NCBI RefSeq assembly: GCF_004745825.1
Contig: NZ_SRLA01000003.1
Span: 310,001-374,000, forward strand
Reading direction: 5' to 3'
Origin: Hymenobacter fodinae
Lineage (GTDB): Bacteria; Bacteroidota; Bacteroidia; Cytophagales; Hymenobacteraceae
Length of the DNA stretch: 64,000 bases
This document shows, piece by piece, positions 9,243 through 17,854 of the stretch (position 1 is the first letter of the stretch; each line of letters opens with the position of its first letter). The notes beneath the pieces are model-generated. The model saw only the letters and a program-made list of their open reading frames with translations. It did not search any database and had not been told where the DNA came from. Both the position numbers and the translations under genes were made by a program.

Positions 9243-9275
9243 AAAAACGCCCCGCTACGTAGCGGGGCGTTTTTG
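9243..9275. terminator. Bidirectional terminator between converging genes
   Basis: AAAAACGCCCCGCTA and TAGCGGGGCGTTTTT are an almost perfect palindrome with A- and T-runs on both sides. It serves the + strand transporter and the - strand PepSY gene. Confidence 0.9.
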
Positions 9276-9289
9276 TTATGCGGGTAGTG

Positions 9290-10426
9290 CTAGGCCAGTT
9301 GCACCTTTCGCTTTTGCTTTTTGGGCTTGTTGCGGCGGCCCCACCAGATAACCGTGCCGGTGACGGGCAAACTGGCGGAAATCAGACTGGCCAAGAACGC
9401 TACAATCTTACCACCAATGCCCAGTATCTGGCCCGTGTGCAGGTCGTAGTTCATGTCGGAGAACTTGGTGCCGGTGCTTTTGGTGGCGTGAAAGCGGGAT
9501 TCTAAGAGCTGCCCCGACACCGGATGAAAAGCATATTCGTCGCGGTGGTAATAGTGAAGGGCTTTCTGGTAGGTCCAGCAGTAGGCGGGGTCTTTGCCCG
9601 TGCCGGTGGGCCCCAGCAACACCATCTCGTGCGTGGGCGAGAGGCGGCGCGCGTTTTGGTACACAATGTCGGCCACTGGCTGGGTTGCCGCCGACACCGT
9701 TTGCAGGGTATCGAGCTTGGTGGTCATGAGCTCTGGGGGCGCGGCTTTGCCCCCATCCACAGCAAACCGGATGGACTCCAGCATCCAAGGAAAAATCATG
9801 AACAGGCCGGAAAGGGCCAGCACTAATCCTATGCTGGCGGCGTAAAAGCCCAGTACGTTGTGAAGGTCGTAGTTGACGCGGCGCCAGCGGGCTCCCCACT
9901 TAATGGTGAAGCGCTGTTTGCGCTCCTGCTTGCGCTTTGGCCACCACAGTACTAGGCCAGTCAGCAGCATTACTACAAAAATGGAAATGCTGATGCCCAC
10001 CACCCACTTAGCTATTGCCTCAGGCAGCAGCAGGTGCATGTGAATTTCCTGAATGATACTGAAGAAGTGCGTGCGCAGATCCGTTTCGTGCAGCACCTGC
10101 CCGGTATAAGGGTTCAGCGACACCATCAGGGGCGCGCCGGCTTTGTCGGTGAAGAATACTGTGGCGGAGCGCTCGGGCCCAAAGTAGGTAGTCCAGCAGT
10201 CTTTGGCCGCAATGCCAGGGTGAACGGCCAAGGCCGCAGCCTGCAGCTGCGAGGGCAACAGTTGAGGCGCGGCCTGCGCTTCCACCTTGCGCCAAGGTTC
10301 GGTAACGTCCCGAATGTCGTCTTGGAAGGTGAAGATGGCGCCGGTGATACTCACAATGAACACCACCAGGCCCGAGACCAGCCCCAGCCAGAGGTGCACT
10401 TTGCCAACCGCTTGTCTGACGTTCAT
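9290..10426 (-). CDS. PepSY-associated TM helix protein
   Basis: Inner-membrane PepSY protein of 378 aa, the counterpart of the one at 5303. Motifs in order are VHLWLGLVSGLVVFIVSITGAIFTF (TM1), a periplasmic PepSY domain with SLNPYTGQVLHE, FFSIIQEIHMHLLLP, VVMLLTGLVLWWPK, VNYDLHNVLGFYAASIGLVLALSG, a second PepSY domain (YAFHPVSGQLLE) and LPVTGTVIWWGRR. Conserved histidines in EIHMH, YDLH and DLHTG are likely metal or haem ligands. It has no Gly/Lys-rich insert. It lies downstream of the siderophore receptor on the same strand, with a hairpin in the 171-bp gap. A role in reductive iron release is inferred from family and context. Confidence 0.9.
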   Translation of the reverse strand: MNVRQAVGKVHLWLGLVSGLVVFIVSITGAIFTFQDDIRDVTEPWRKVEAQAAPQLLPSQLQAAALAVHPGIAAKDCWTTYFGPERSATVFFTDKAGAPLMVSLNPYTGQVLHETDLRTHFFSIIQEIHMHLLLPEAIAKWVVGISISIFVVMLLTGLVLWWPKRKQERKQRFTIKWGARWRRVNYDLHNVLGFYAASIGLVLALSGLFMIFPWMLESIRFAVDGGKAAPPELMTTKLDTLQTVSAATQPVADIVYQNARRLSPTHEMVLLGPTGTGKDPAYCWTYQKALHYYHRDEYAFHPVSGQLLESRFHATKSTGTKFSDMNYDLHTGQILGIGGKIVAFLASLISASLPVTGTVIWWGRRNKPKKQKRKVQLA

Positions 10427-10532
10427 ACCTAAAAGTTACGTAACAAATACTCGAAAGTGGGGGCTGATGGCCACGCACTTCCTTTTCTCTAGCGCTAGGC
10501 CTCTTCCCTTCGCCCCTGGCCTAGGAAAGAAG

Positions 10533-10576
10533 GCAAGCGCCAGCAAGATAGCCTAGGCCTGTCTGCTGGCGCTTGC
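10533..10576 (-). terminator. Hairpin after the second siderophore receptor
   Basis: GCAAGCGCCAGCA pairs perfectly with TGCTGGCGCTTGC across an 18-nt loop. It stands just after the receptor stop codon with no long T-run, so it may be an attenuator or an mRNA-stabilising stem between receptor and PepSY gene. Confidence 0.6.
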
Positions 10577-10597
10577 GCGGTGGACCTTGGGCCGCGT

Positions 10598-13054
10598 TTA
10601 GAACTTGTAGGCCACACTGCCCACGATGCTGCGCAGCTTCTGAGCATTAATAGTGGTGTAGCCAATCCAGTAGTGCTCGTTGGTCAGGTTGTCTACCTTC
10701 ACGGCCAAGCGATACTTGGGCTGGTCGTAGAAGGCGCTGGCGTTGAGCACGGTGTAGCTGGGCAGGATAAACACGCCCTGCGACTTGCTGTTGAGGATCT
10801 TGTTGTCGCTGGCATAGTTGCCGCCGAAGCCTAAGCCCAGGCCCTTGAGCAGGCCTTCAGGCTGGCGGTAGCTCGCCCATAGGTTGGCCAAGTAGGGTGA
10901 GGAAGCGGTGTTGGGCCGGCGGCCGTTTACATCTTCATTGGTGTTCACAAACTTCGAGAAGTTATAAGCAAAGCCCCCCACCAGGTTCAAGCCCGGCACT
11001 GGGTTGGCCGTAAGACTTAACTCCGTACCGCGGCTCCACTGCGTACCATCCTGGGCGCTAATGGTGCGCGTAGAGCCGTCGGGGTCAGTGAGTGTGTAGA
11101 GGGTGCGCAAGACATTCTGCACCCGGATGTCGTAGTAGCTGACCGTAGCGCTAACCCGGCCCTGCGCCGCGTCGAGCTTCACGCCTCCTTCAATCTGGTT
11201 GGCCCGCTCGGGCTTGGTCACGAACGACTGACCTTCAGCGTTTAGGTAGCTGCTGTTTTGGTTGTTGAAGCTATTCTGGTAGTTGGCAAACAGCGCCACG
11301 CGGTCTTTCACGGGCTGGAACACCACACCAAACTTCGGCGACACGGCCGTTTGCTGGTATGCCTCTACCGGCGAGTACAGAATGCCACCTTTGTTGTCGT
11401 AACGGTCTACGCGCACAGCAGCCAGCACGCTTAGCTTGTCGGTCAGGTTCAGCACATCCGAAACAAATGCGCTGTAGGTGTTGATTTTGGTAGTGACCGG
11501 GTAGCGCCCGGGTGCGGCGGCGGCATAGGTGGCATCAACGGCTGCCTTGTTGAAGGTGCGGTAGTTGAAGTAGGGAGCACGGAGCGGAGCTACGTCAATA
11601 GTGCCCCCGAAGAACTCAATGTTAGAGTCGAGGCGCAGGAAGTCTAGGCCTAGCACCACGCGGTTCCGCAGGTTGCCAATTTTAAAGTCACCGTTGAACA
11701 ACTGCTGCACCTGATAGGTCTGCCGGCGGCTGTCTTGGGTTGACTGGTCGGCGCGCAGTAAGTTGTTGACACCGGGTCTGGTACCAAATCCCAGGGCAAT
11801 ATCAGAGACCAGGTAGAAGTACGGCCCGTTGCCCTCTGAGTAGCTACGGCTAGAGGTAAGGAAGGTAGTAGAGGTGAAGCTAGGCGAAATGCGGTAGCGC
11901 ACCTGCCCAAACAGGTTGGTGCTGCGTGAGTCCTGGGTCAGGCCCGGCCCCTGGTACGACTGCCGGTAGTCCAGCGGCGCCTGGTCGGCCCGTGAGAAGC
12001 CGAAGTTATCTACCTTATCAAGGAAGTAGATGTAGATGAGCTGTTTGCCTACGTTAGTACCGCGGTACACCTCCGCGTCGAGATTGATGGTCAGGCGGTC
12101 ATTGGGCTGGAACTGCAGGCTGGGCGCCACGGCTACGTTTTTCGTAAAGCCCGTGTAGCCCACATTCTGGAAGTTGTCTTCGTACGTGTAAGCCCCGTTG
12201 AGGCGGAAGGCCAGTGTTTTGGAAGCATTGAGGGGCGTGTTCACGTCCACGCTGGCCCGATGGAAGCCATAGCTGCCCGCAGCCAAGGCCACCTCGCCCC
12301 CAAACTGCTCGTAGGGTTTCTTAGTCACGCGGTTGAGCAGGCCACCGTAGGAGCTCAGGGCCGAGCCGTAGAGCGTAGCCGAAGGACCTTTAATTACTTC
12401 CAGCTTCTCGAGGTTGGCCGCATCAATGGTGCTGGTAACGCCGCCGGCCACGCCATTGCGCAACTGGCTGGACACTACAAACCCCCGCGAGGCGTAGAAC
12501 GAGCCCCCGTCGCCGCTGCGGCCGGTGGGTTCCCACATCTGCTGCACGCCAGGGGCGTTGCGGGTAGCGTCGTCAACGGAAAATACGAGCTGTTCGGTGA
12601 GTAGCTCTTTGCCCACGGTGGCGTACACCTGCGGGTTTTCGAGGTTGCTGAGCGGCATTTTGCTCACATCCACGGACTGCTTCCGGACGAAGCGGTTTAC
12701 GCGGGCACCGTTTACGATTACCTCCTTCAGCTGCTCGGCATTTTCAGCCAGGGTAAAGTCAAGCGTTGCAGACTGGCCGCCGCTGATGGTTACAGACTTC
12801 TCTTCAGTTTTCAGCCCTACGGCCGTCACAACTACCGTGTACTCTCCGTCGCGCACCCGCTCAATGGCATACTGGCCCTGGCTGTTGGTGATGGCGCCCT
12901 GGCCACGGCCTTTCAGCCCAATAGTTACGGATTCGGCCGGCCGACCATCGGCAGTGGTAATCGTGCCGCGAATAGACGCCGTCTGCTGGGCCATTGCGGA
13001 AAGAGAACACACTGTGAGGGTAGAAAGTAGACCGAGTTGTTGAAGAGGTGTCAT
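10598..13054 (-). CDS. TonB-dependent siderophore receptor
   Basis: Outer-membrane siderophore receptor of 818 aa. It has a signal peptide ending at SAMAQQ (about residue 23), a CarboxypepD_reg-like domain (ASIRGTITTADGRPAESVTIGLKG), a plug with LKEVIVNGARVNRF, SVDDATRNAPGVQ, NLEKLEVIKGPSATLYG and LLNRVTKKP, then a barrel ending in LRSIVGSVAYKF with terminal aromatic F. It is distinct in detail from the receptor at 2584, so the two probably import different ferric chelates. A perfect Fur-like palindrome lies 12 bp upstream of the start codon. The PepSY protein at 9290 follows in the same direction. Confidence 0.93.
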   Translation of the reverse strand: MTPLQQLGLLSTLTVCSLSAMAQQTASIRGTITTADGRPAESVTIGLKGRGQGAITNSQGQYAIERVRDGEYTVVVTAVGLKTEEKSVTISGGQSATLDFTLAENAEQLKEVIVNGARVNRFVRKQSVDVSKMPLSNLENPQVYATVGKELLTEQLVFSVDDATRNAPGVQQMWEPTGRSGDGGSFYASRGFVVSSQLRNGVAGGVTSTIDAANLEKLEVIKGPSATLYGSALSSYGGLLNRVTKKPYEQFGGEVALAAGSYGFHRASVDVNTPLNASKTLAFRLNGAYTYEDNFQNVGYTGFTKNVAVAPSLQFQPNDRLTINLDAEVYRGTNVGKQLIYIYFLDKVDNFGFSRADQAPLDYRQSYQGPGLTQDSRSTNLFGQVRYRISPSFTSTTFLTSSRSYSEGNGPYFYLVSDIALGFGTRPGVNNLLRADQSTQDSRRQTYQVQQLFNGDFKIGNLRNRVVLGLDFLRLDSNIEFFGGTIDVAPLRAPYFNYRTFNKAAVDATYAAAAPGRYPVTTKINTYSAFVSDVLNLTDKLSVLAAVRVDRYDNKGGILYSPVEAYQQTAVSPKFGVVFQPVKDRVALFANYQNSFNNQNSSYLNAEGQSFVTKPERANQIEGGVKLDAAQGRVSATVSYYDIRVQNVLRTLYTLTDPDGSTRTISAQDGTQWSRGTELSLTANPVPGLNLVGGFAYNFSKFVNTNEDVNGRRPNTASSPYLANLWASYRQPEGLLKGLGLGFGGNYASDNKILNSKSQGVFILPSYTVLNASAFYDQPKYRLAVKVDNLTNEHYWIGYTTINAQKLRSIVGSVAYKF

Positions 13055-13065
13055 GTACGCTATTA

Positions 13066-13082
13066 TTTAGAATCATTCTAAA
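13066..13082 (-). promoter_or_regulatory. Perfect Fur-like operator of the second receptor
   Basis: TTTAGAATCATTCTAAA is a perfect 8-1-8 inverted repeat. It falls just downstream of the predicted -7 element, where bound repressor would block initiation. It shares TTTAGA-N5-TCTAAA with three boxes before the receptor at 2584. Confidence 0.65.
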
Positions 13083-13088
13083 ACGACG

Positions 13089-13116
13089 CAAAGTAACAGC
13101 AGGAATTCTTCCCAAT
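13089..13116 (-). promoter_or_regulatory. Predicted Bacteroidota promoter of the second receptor
   Basis: On the minus strand TTACTTTG (13096-13089) fits the -7 consensus TAnnTTTG at 7 of 8 positions. ATTG about 20 bp upstream (13116-13113) fits the -33 element. The start site would fall inside the Fur-like palindrome. Confidence 0.5.
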
Positions 13117-13124
13117 GAAATTTA

Positions 13125-13141
13125 TTTATACCTGATCTAAA
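13125..13141 (-). promoter_or_regulatory. Second, weaker Fur-like box
   Basis: TTTATA-N5-TCTAAA, with 11 of 12 half-site positions matching the box at 13066 and the same 5-bp spacing. It lies just upstream of the predicted -33 element. Confidence 0.4.
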
Positions 13142-13322
13142 TAAAACTGACGAGCTAGGTGACTGCGTCAACCAAATACTGTCGCGCTTACCATCAGTAT
13201 TTGCCCGGTAATTATTGCGTTTATCATAGAAAAATCATCTAAACACGCTGTTGAAATTGGGCTATTCCGGTACTGATGCACTACATTTGGGGTCGTCACT
13301 CCCCCTCAATTGTATTCTCTGT

Positions 13323-13772
13323 ATGAAACAACTTCTTCTCGTTTTTGCCTTATTTCTAACCTCAGCCGTTGCTTTTGCACAAACGCCCACGCAAAAAGTG
13401 TACGCCGCAGTGGTTAAAAATAAGCCGGCCGACGTAGAGGCACTGCTAGCGGCCGGGGCTGATGCCAACGCTCCTGTGGAAATGATGCCGGGCTTCCCGA
13501 CCACCTTCCTAATTATTGCAGCCGGTAACGGGCAGCTAGACGTAGTGAAAGCCCTAGTAAAAAACAAGGCGCAAATTGACAAAACCGACAGCTTCAATGC
13601 CACCGCTCTCATGGCTGCAGCCGCCAAGGGTAGCCTCGATGTAGTAGAGTTTCTGCTAGCCAGCGGTGCTAACCCCAAAGCCAAAGACAAGGACGGCAAA
13701 GACGTACTGGCCAACGCTAAAGAAGGCGGCAACGCCGAAGTAGTGAAGCTGATACAGGCAAAGGCTAAGTAG
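13323..13772 (+). CDS. Secreted ankyrin-repeat protein
   Basis: 149-aa protein with a signal peptide (MKQLLLVFALFLTSAVAFAQ) and about three and a half ankyrin repeats filling the rest: ADVEALLAAGADANAP, TTFLIIAAGNGQLDVVKALVKNKAQID, NATALMAAAAKGSLDVVEFLLASGANPKAKD and GKDVLANAKEGGNAEVVKLI. The ATG at 13323 is chosen since it starts the signal peptide; the frame is open 72 bp further upstream. It is probably a periplasmic binding or inhibitor protein; the partner is unknown. Confidence 0.88.
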   Translation: MKQLLLVFALFLTSAVAFAQTPTQKVYAAVVKNKPADVEALLAAGADANAPVEMMPGFPTTFLIIAAGNGQLDVVKALVKNKAQIDKTDSFNATALMAAAAKGSLDVVEFLLASGANPKAKDKDGKDVLANAKEGGNAEVVKLIQAKAK

Positions 13773-13788
13773 AGAATTAATTCTCTAC
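13769..13788. repeat. Perfect 20-bp palindrome over the ankyrin stop codon
   Basis: GTAGAGAATTAATTCTCTAC is a perfect palindrome that includes the TAG stop codon. It is followed 12 bp later by an ordinary terminator. It could be a second stem-loop or a protein-binding site. Confidence 0.6.
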
Positions 13789-13800
13789 GGCTAACAACGA

Positions 13801-13827
13801 AAAGGGCGGACATGAAGTCCGCCCTTT
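13801..13827 (+). terminator. Terminator after the ankyrin gene
   Basis: AAAGGGCGGAC pairs perfectly with GTCCGCCCTTT around a 5-nt loop (atgaa). It is flanked by A and T and may act in both directions. Confidence 0.8.
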
Positions 13828-13946
13828 CGTGTGTAAGGGGTTATGCTAGGCCACTTCGCACAAGGCAACGGCCAACTTCTTCCTTTTGCTACCGGGTGGG
13901 AAAGGCAATTCAGCGCCTAGGCCACTCGGGCTGTTTCACACCTGGC

Positions 13947-14651
13947 CTAGCGTAGTTTGTCTTGGAAGAAAGCCAGCGTGAGGGCCCAGGCTTCGGCAGC
14001 CGCCTGCGGGTGGTAGCTGGGCCGCTCATCGCAGTGAAAACCGTGGTCGGCGTAGGAGATGAACGTATTGATGTAAGGTTTGCCAGCGGCATCTACGGCT
14101 TCAGTAACCTGGGCAATGTGCTCTTTGCTGATGTGCTTGTCTAGGCCACCCCAGAAGAATAGGTGCGGGGCGTGTAGGTCTTGGGCACGGTCTTTCAGCA
14201 AGTGAGTGCCCCCACCGTAGTACGAAACCCCGGCCGCCAGCGGCAGCACCGCATTGGCCAAAAACGACACACGCCCACCCAGGCAAAACCCAATGCTGCC
14301 AATTTTATCGGTTACGTTTCCTTGGCTCCGGAGCCAGTCGTAGCAGGCCTGCATATCGGCGGTCAGGCCTTCGGGCGTAATGGCGTTGTAATGCGGCTGG
14401 GCACTGGCAAAATCAGAGTAAGGAATTTCTAGGCCAGGTGCGGCGGTGCGGTGAAACAGCTCGGGCGCAATAACTACGTAACCCGCCTGGGCCAGCCGGT
14501 CGGCCACGTTCCGGATGTGGCCGTTTACCCCGAACGCCTCCTGCAGCAGCAGGATACCAGGGTGCGGGCCCTCCCCCGCCGGGAAAGCCGTGTACGCGTT
14601 AAACTGGGTATTGTCGGAAGCGCTGAGGGAAACCGCGTTGGGGTAGCTCAT
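13947..14651 (-). CDS. Dienelactone hydrolase family protein
   Basis: Cytosolic alpha/beta hydrolase of 234 aa without a signal peptide. The nucleophile motif GSIGFCLGG puts Cys at about residue 123, as in true dienelactone hydrolases. GILLLQEAFGVNGHIRN holds the structural Glu, and DHGFHCDERPSYH near the C terminus holds the catalytic His. The family hydrolyses cyclic enol lactones and related esters; the real substrate here is unknown. It stands alone between convergent and co-directional neighbours. Confidence 0.9.
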   Translation of the reverse strand: MSYPNAVSLSASDNTQFNAYTAFPAGEGPHPGILLLQEAFGVNGHIRNVADRLAQAGYVVIAPELFHRTAAPGLEIPYSDFASAQPHYNAITPEGLTADMQACYDWLRSQGNVTDKIGSIGFCLGGRVSFLANAVLPLAAGVSYYGGGTHLLKDRAQDLHAPHLFFWGGLDKHISKEHIAQVTEAVDAAGKPYINTFISYADHGFHCDERPSYHPQAAAEAWALTLAFFQDKLR

Positions 14652-14871
14652 AGGGTGATGAGGAGAAGATGTGTTGGTGTGAGGAGGTGTTGGGTGGCCT
14701 AGCGGATGTTATTGCGAGCAGGCCAAACAGTGTATTTACCGAGTAGAAGCGAAGTGTTGCGGTCGAGAATGACGTAAGAATAGGCCAGTGGGCAGGGCGT
14801 TGGGATACGTCGGTGGTTTACGTGCCAAGCATAGAGAAGAACAGAATGCGTTGTCGAGGTTCTAGGCCACT

Positions 14872-17505
14872 TTATTTCTTCTCTCCTCTCATTTGCAGCA
14901 GCCGCACGATGAGGCCCGTCCAGCCGGTTTGGTGGTTGGCGCCGAGGCCGTGGCCATTGTCGCCGTGGAAGTACTCGTGGAAGAGCAGGTTTTCCCGGAA
15001 GTGCGGATCGGTTTGCAGCAGTTCACTTTCGCCTAGCGCGGGTCGGCGGCCGTGCTCATCCTTCAGCAGCAGCTTCGTCAGGCGGCTGGCCAGGGCCTGG
15101 GCTACTTGGTTCAGGTTAAGGAGTTGCCCCGAGCCAGTGGGATATTCTACCTTGAACTTGTCGTCGTAGTAGAAGTAAAACCGCTGCAACGACTCCACAA
15201 TGAGGTAGTTAATGGGAAACCAGATGGGTCCGCGCCAGTTGCTGTTGCCGCCAAACATGCTGCTTTCGGCCTCGCCGGGCACATACTGCACCACAAAGTC
15301 GTCGTCCTCGGTGCTGAACACGTAGGGGTGCTCTAGGTGGTAGCGCGACATGGCCCGAATGCCAAACTCGGAGAGGAACTCCGTTTCATCAAGCATGCGG
15401 GTGAGCAGGCGCTTTAGGCGGGAGCGGCGCAGCAGGCTTAGCAGGTGGCGGGCACCTTTGCCGGGCTCTTCCCAGCGCGAAACCAGCTGGGCCAGATGCG
15501 GCCGGTTTTCAATTAGCCAGCGGGCCCGCTCCGTGAAGTCGGGCATGGCATCCAGCATTTCCTGATCAATTACCTCCACCGCAAACAACGGAATCAGGCC
15601 CACAATAGAGCGAACCTTGAGCTTGGTGCGTTCCTCATCGGGGGTATGGAGTACATCATAGTAGAAGCCATCTTCCTCATCCCAGAGGTTGAACAGCCCG
15701 TCGCCACCGCGGGTCATGGCATCGGCGATGTAGAGGAAGTGCTCGAAGAACTTGCCGGCTAGCTCCTGGTACACGGGGTTGGTTTTGGCCAGCTCCAGCG
15801 CCATGCGCATCATGTTCAGGGCAAACATGGCCATCCAGCTCGTACCATCCGACTGCTCAATGAAGCCGCCGGTGGGCAGCGGCGAGCTTCTATCAAACAC
15901 GCCAATGTTATCCAGCCCCAAGAAACCACCCTCGAAGATGTTCCGCTCGCTCTTGTCTTTGCGGTTTACCCACCACGCAAAGTTGAGGGCCAGCTTATGG
16001 AATACAGACTCCAGGAAAACATTGTCGCCGTGGCCTTCCCGAAGCTTTTTGTCCATCTGATACACGCGCCAGGTGGCCCAGGCGTGCACGGGCGGGTTCA
16101 CGTCGGAGAAGTTCCACTCGTAGGCTGGTAGCTGACCGTTGGGGTGCATGTACCAGTCGCGGGTGAGCAGACGCAGTTGGTTTTTGGCAAACTCAGCATC
16201 CACCATGGCCAGCGGAATAGCGTGAAAAGCCAAGTCCCAGGCCGCGTACCACGGATACTCCCACTTATCGGGCATGGAGATGATGTCCTCGTTGTGGAGG
16301 TGGCGCCAGTGGTGGTTGCGGCCTTTAAACCGCTCAGCAGGCGGCGTCAGCACGGCCGGGTCACCGGTCAGCCACTCGTTCACATCGTAGTAATAAAACT
16401 GCTTGCTCCAGAGCATGCCGGCAAACGCCTGCCGCTGCACATTGCGGGCGTCGGGGTCCTGCATGCCCTCGTGAATGCAGTTGTAAAACTCGTCGGCATC
16501 GTGGCGGCGGGCCGCAAAAATGTGGTCGAAGTCCAGAAACGGCTCTTCACAGCCTGGCTGGCGCAGGCGCAAGCGCACCACATGCGACTGGCCCGGCTGC
16601 AGGGTGAGGTGGTACTGAGCGGCCACCTTGGTGCCCCGCTGGTCGGGGTTGATGGCTTCGGGGTCACCCTTTACCACGTACTCATGAATCCCGTCTTTGA
16701 AGTGCCGGCCTTCGGCGGGCAGGTTGTAGAGGCGGGCCCCGTTGGTGTCGTTTTCACAAAACAGCAGCGTGGGTTTCTCATCGCAGTACAGGTGGTACTG
16801 GCCTAGCTGATGGTGCTCGGCTACTACGGTGCCGGTGGCCGTTTCGCGCAAGACGGGCCGGGCGGTATCATAGCCCCAGGCCCAGGTGTTGCGGAACCAG
16901 AGCTGAGGTAGCACCTGCACGGTGGCCACCTTGGGGCCGCGGTTATGCACCGTTATCTGAATCAGAATGTCTTCGGGGTCGGCCTTGGCGTACTCAATGT
17001 ACACATCAAAGTAGCGGCTCTTGTCGAAGATGCCCGTGTCTTGCAGCTCATATTCGGGCTCCAGGCGGCTGCGCTTTTTGTTTTCGCGCAGCAGCTTGCG
17101 GTACGGGAAGGCCTGCTGCGGATACTTGTAGAGCATGCGCATGTAGGAGTGCGTGGGCGTACTATCCAGGTAATAGTACAGCTCCTTCACGTCCTCGCCG
17201 TGGTTGCCCTGGCCGTTAGTTAGCCCGAATAGGCGTTCCTTCAGCACCACATCCTTGCCATTCCAGAGGCCTAGCCCAAAGCACAGCAGCTGCCGGTCGT
17301 CGCAGATGCCGCCCAACCCCTCCTCGCCCCAGCGGTAGGCGTAGGAGCGGGCCATGTCGTGCGTAATATAATCCCAGGCGTTACCCCCGGCGCTGTAATC
17401 TTCGCGCACCGTACCCCACTGGCGTTCCGTGAGATAAGGCCCAAACTTCTTCCAGGGAGAAATGTGCGCGTTTGTTTCGGTTAGGCGTAGTTGTTCCTGC
17501 GTCAT
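14872..17505 (-). CDS. GH63-like (MGH1-like) glucosidase
   Basis: Large (alpha/alpha)6-barrel glycoside hydrolase of 877 aa with no signal peptide, so probably cytosolic. Landmarks are LTERQWGTVREDYS near the N terminus, a beta-sandwich region, WEYPWYAAWDLAFHAIPLAMVD (probable catalytic Asp, about residue 425), GQLPAYEWNFSDVNPPVHAWA, FEGGFLGLDNIGVFDRS and GGNSNWRGPIWFPINYLIVE, which carries the second active-site region. These match the bacterial glucosidase group related to GH63 processing alpha-glucosidase and mannosylglycerate hydrolase. The substrate is probably a glucosylated small molecule or alpha-glucoside. It is transcribed divergently from the response regulator. Confidence 0.85.
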   Translation of the reverse strand: MTQEQLRLTETNAHISPWKKFGPYLTERQWGTVREDYSAGGNAWDYITHDMARSYAYRWGEEGLGGICDDRQLLCFGLGLWNGKDVVLKERLFGLTNGQGNHGEDVKELYYYLDSTPTHSYMRMLYKYPQQAFPYRKLLRENKKRSRLEPEYELQDTGIFDKSRYFDVYIEYAKADPEDILIQITVHNRGPKVATVQVLPQLWFRNTWAWGYDTARPVLRETATGTVVAEHHQLGQYHLYCDEKPTLLFCENDTNGARLYNLPAEGRHFKDGIHEYVVKGDPEAINPDQRGTKVAAQYHLTLQPGQSHVVRLRLRQPGCEEPFLDFDHIFAARRHDADEFYNCIHEGMQDPDARNVQRQAFAGMLWSKQFYYYDVNEWLTGDPAVLTPPAERFKGRNHHWRHLHNEDIISMPDKWEYPWYAAWDLAFHAIPLAMVDAEFAKNQLRLLTRDWYMHPNGQLPAYEWNFSDVNPPVHAWATWRVYQMDKKLREGHGDNVFLESVFHKLALNFAWWVNRKDKSERNIFEGGFLGLDNIGVFDRSSPLPTGGFIEQSDGTSWMAMFALNMMRMALELAKTNPVYQELAGKFFEHFLYIADAMTRGGDGLFNLWDEEDGFYYDVLHTPDEERTKLKVRSIVGLIPLFAVEVIDQEMLDAMPDFTERARWLIENRPHLAQLVSRWEEPGKGARHLLSLLRRSRLKRLLTRMLDETEFLSEFGIRAMSRYHLEHPYVFSTEDDDFVVQYVPGEAESSMFGGNSNWRGPIWFPINYLIVESLQRFYFYYDDKFKVEYPTGSGQLLNLNQVAQALASRLTKLLLKDEHGRRPALGESELLQTDPHFRENLLFHEYFHGDNGHGLGANHQTGWTGLIVRLLQMRGEKK

Positions 17506-17854
17506 ACTGAATATTGTGGCCCATGAAGTTACACTTGGCTTGCATACGAGTAGGCGCGACCAAGGCGCTGGGCACCCTCACCCCGTGGGCTAGCCGGTTG
17601 CCGCTAGGCCACTAGGCAAAGGTCCGGACATACCAATTGCTGACTGCGGTACTGCTTTTTGCGGAAAACAGTTGCTACAGTTGAGGTCGGGGCGCTAGTT
17701 ACATCTGCAGCGGAGGCTACATACCGAGGGAGTGCCACCCCTGCCCCACTAGGCCACTGCCACTGGGTTGTTATTTACGTGTAGGGCTAGCATATGCCGG
17801 GTTGGCTCGTATAGCTTTGCACGGTGGGGCACTCCCACGGGCATAGCACTACGT
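17506..17854. other. 349-bp divergent intergenic region
   Basis: Separates the GH63-like gene (-) from the response regulator (+). It contains several copies of the CTAGGCC word and one promoter-like element; no ORF with family resemblance was seen. Confidence 0.6.
17812..17819 (+). promoter_or_regulatory. Predicted -7 element of the response-regulator gene
   Basis: TAGCTTTG matches TAnnTTTG exactly and lies 36 bp before the start codon at 17855. No good -33 TTTG is at the ideal distance, so confidence is moderate. Confidence 0.4.
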
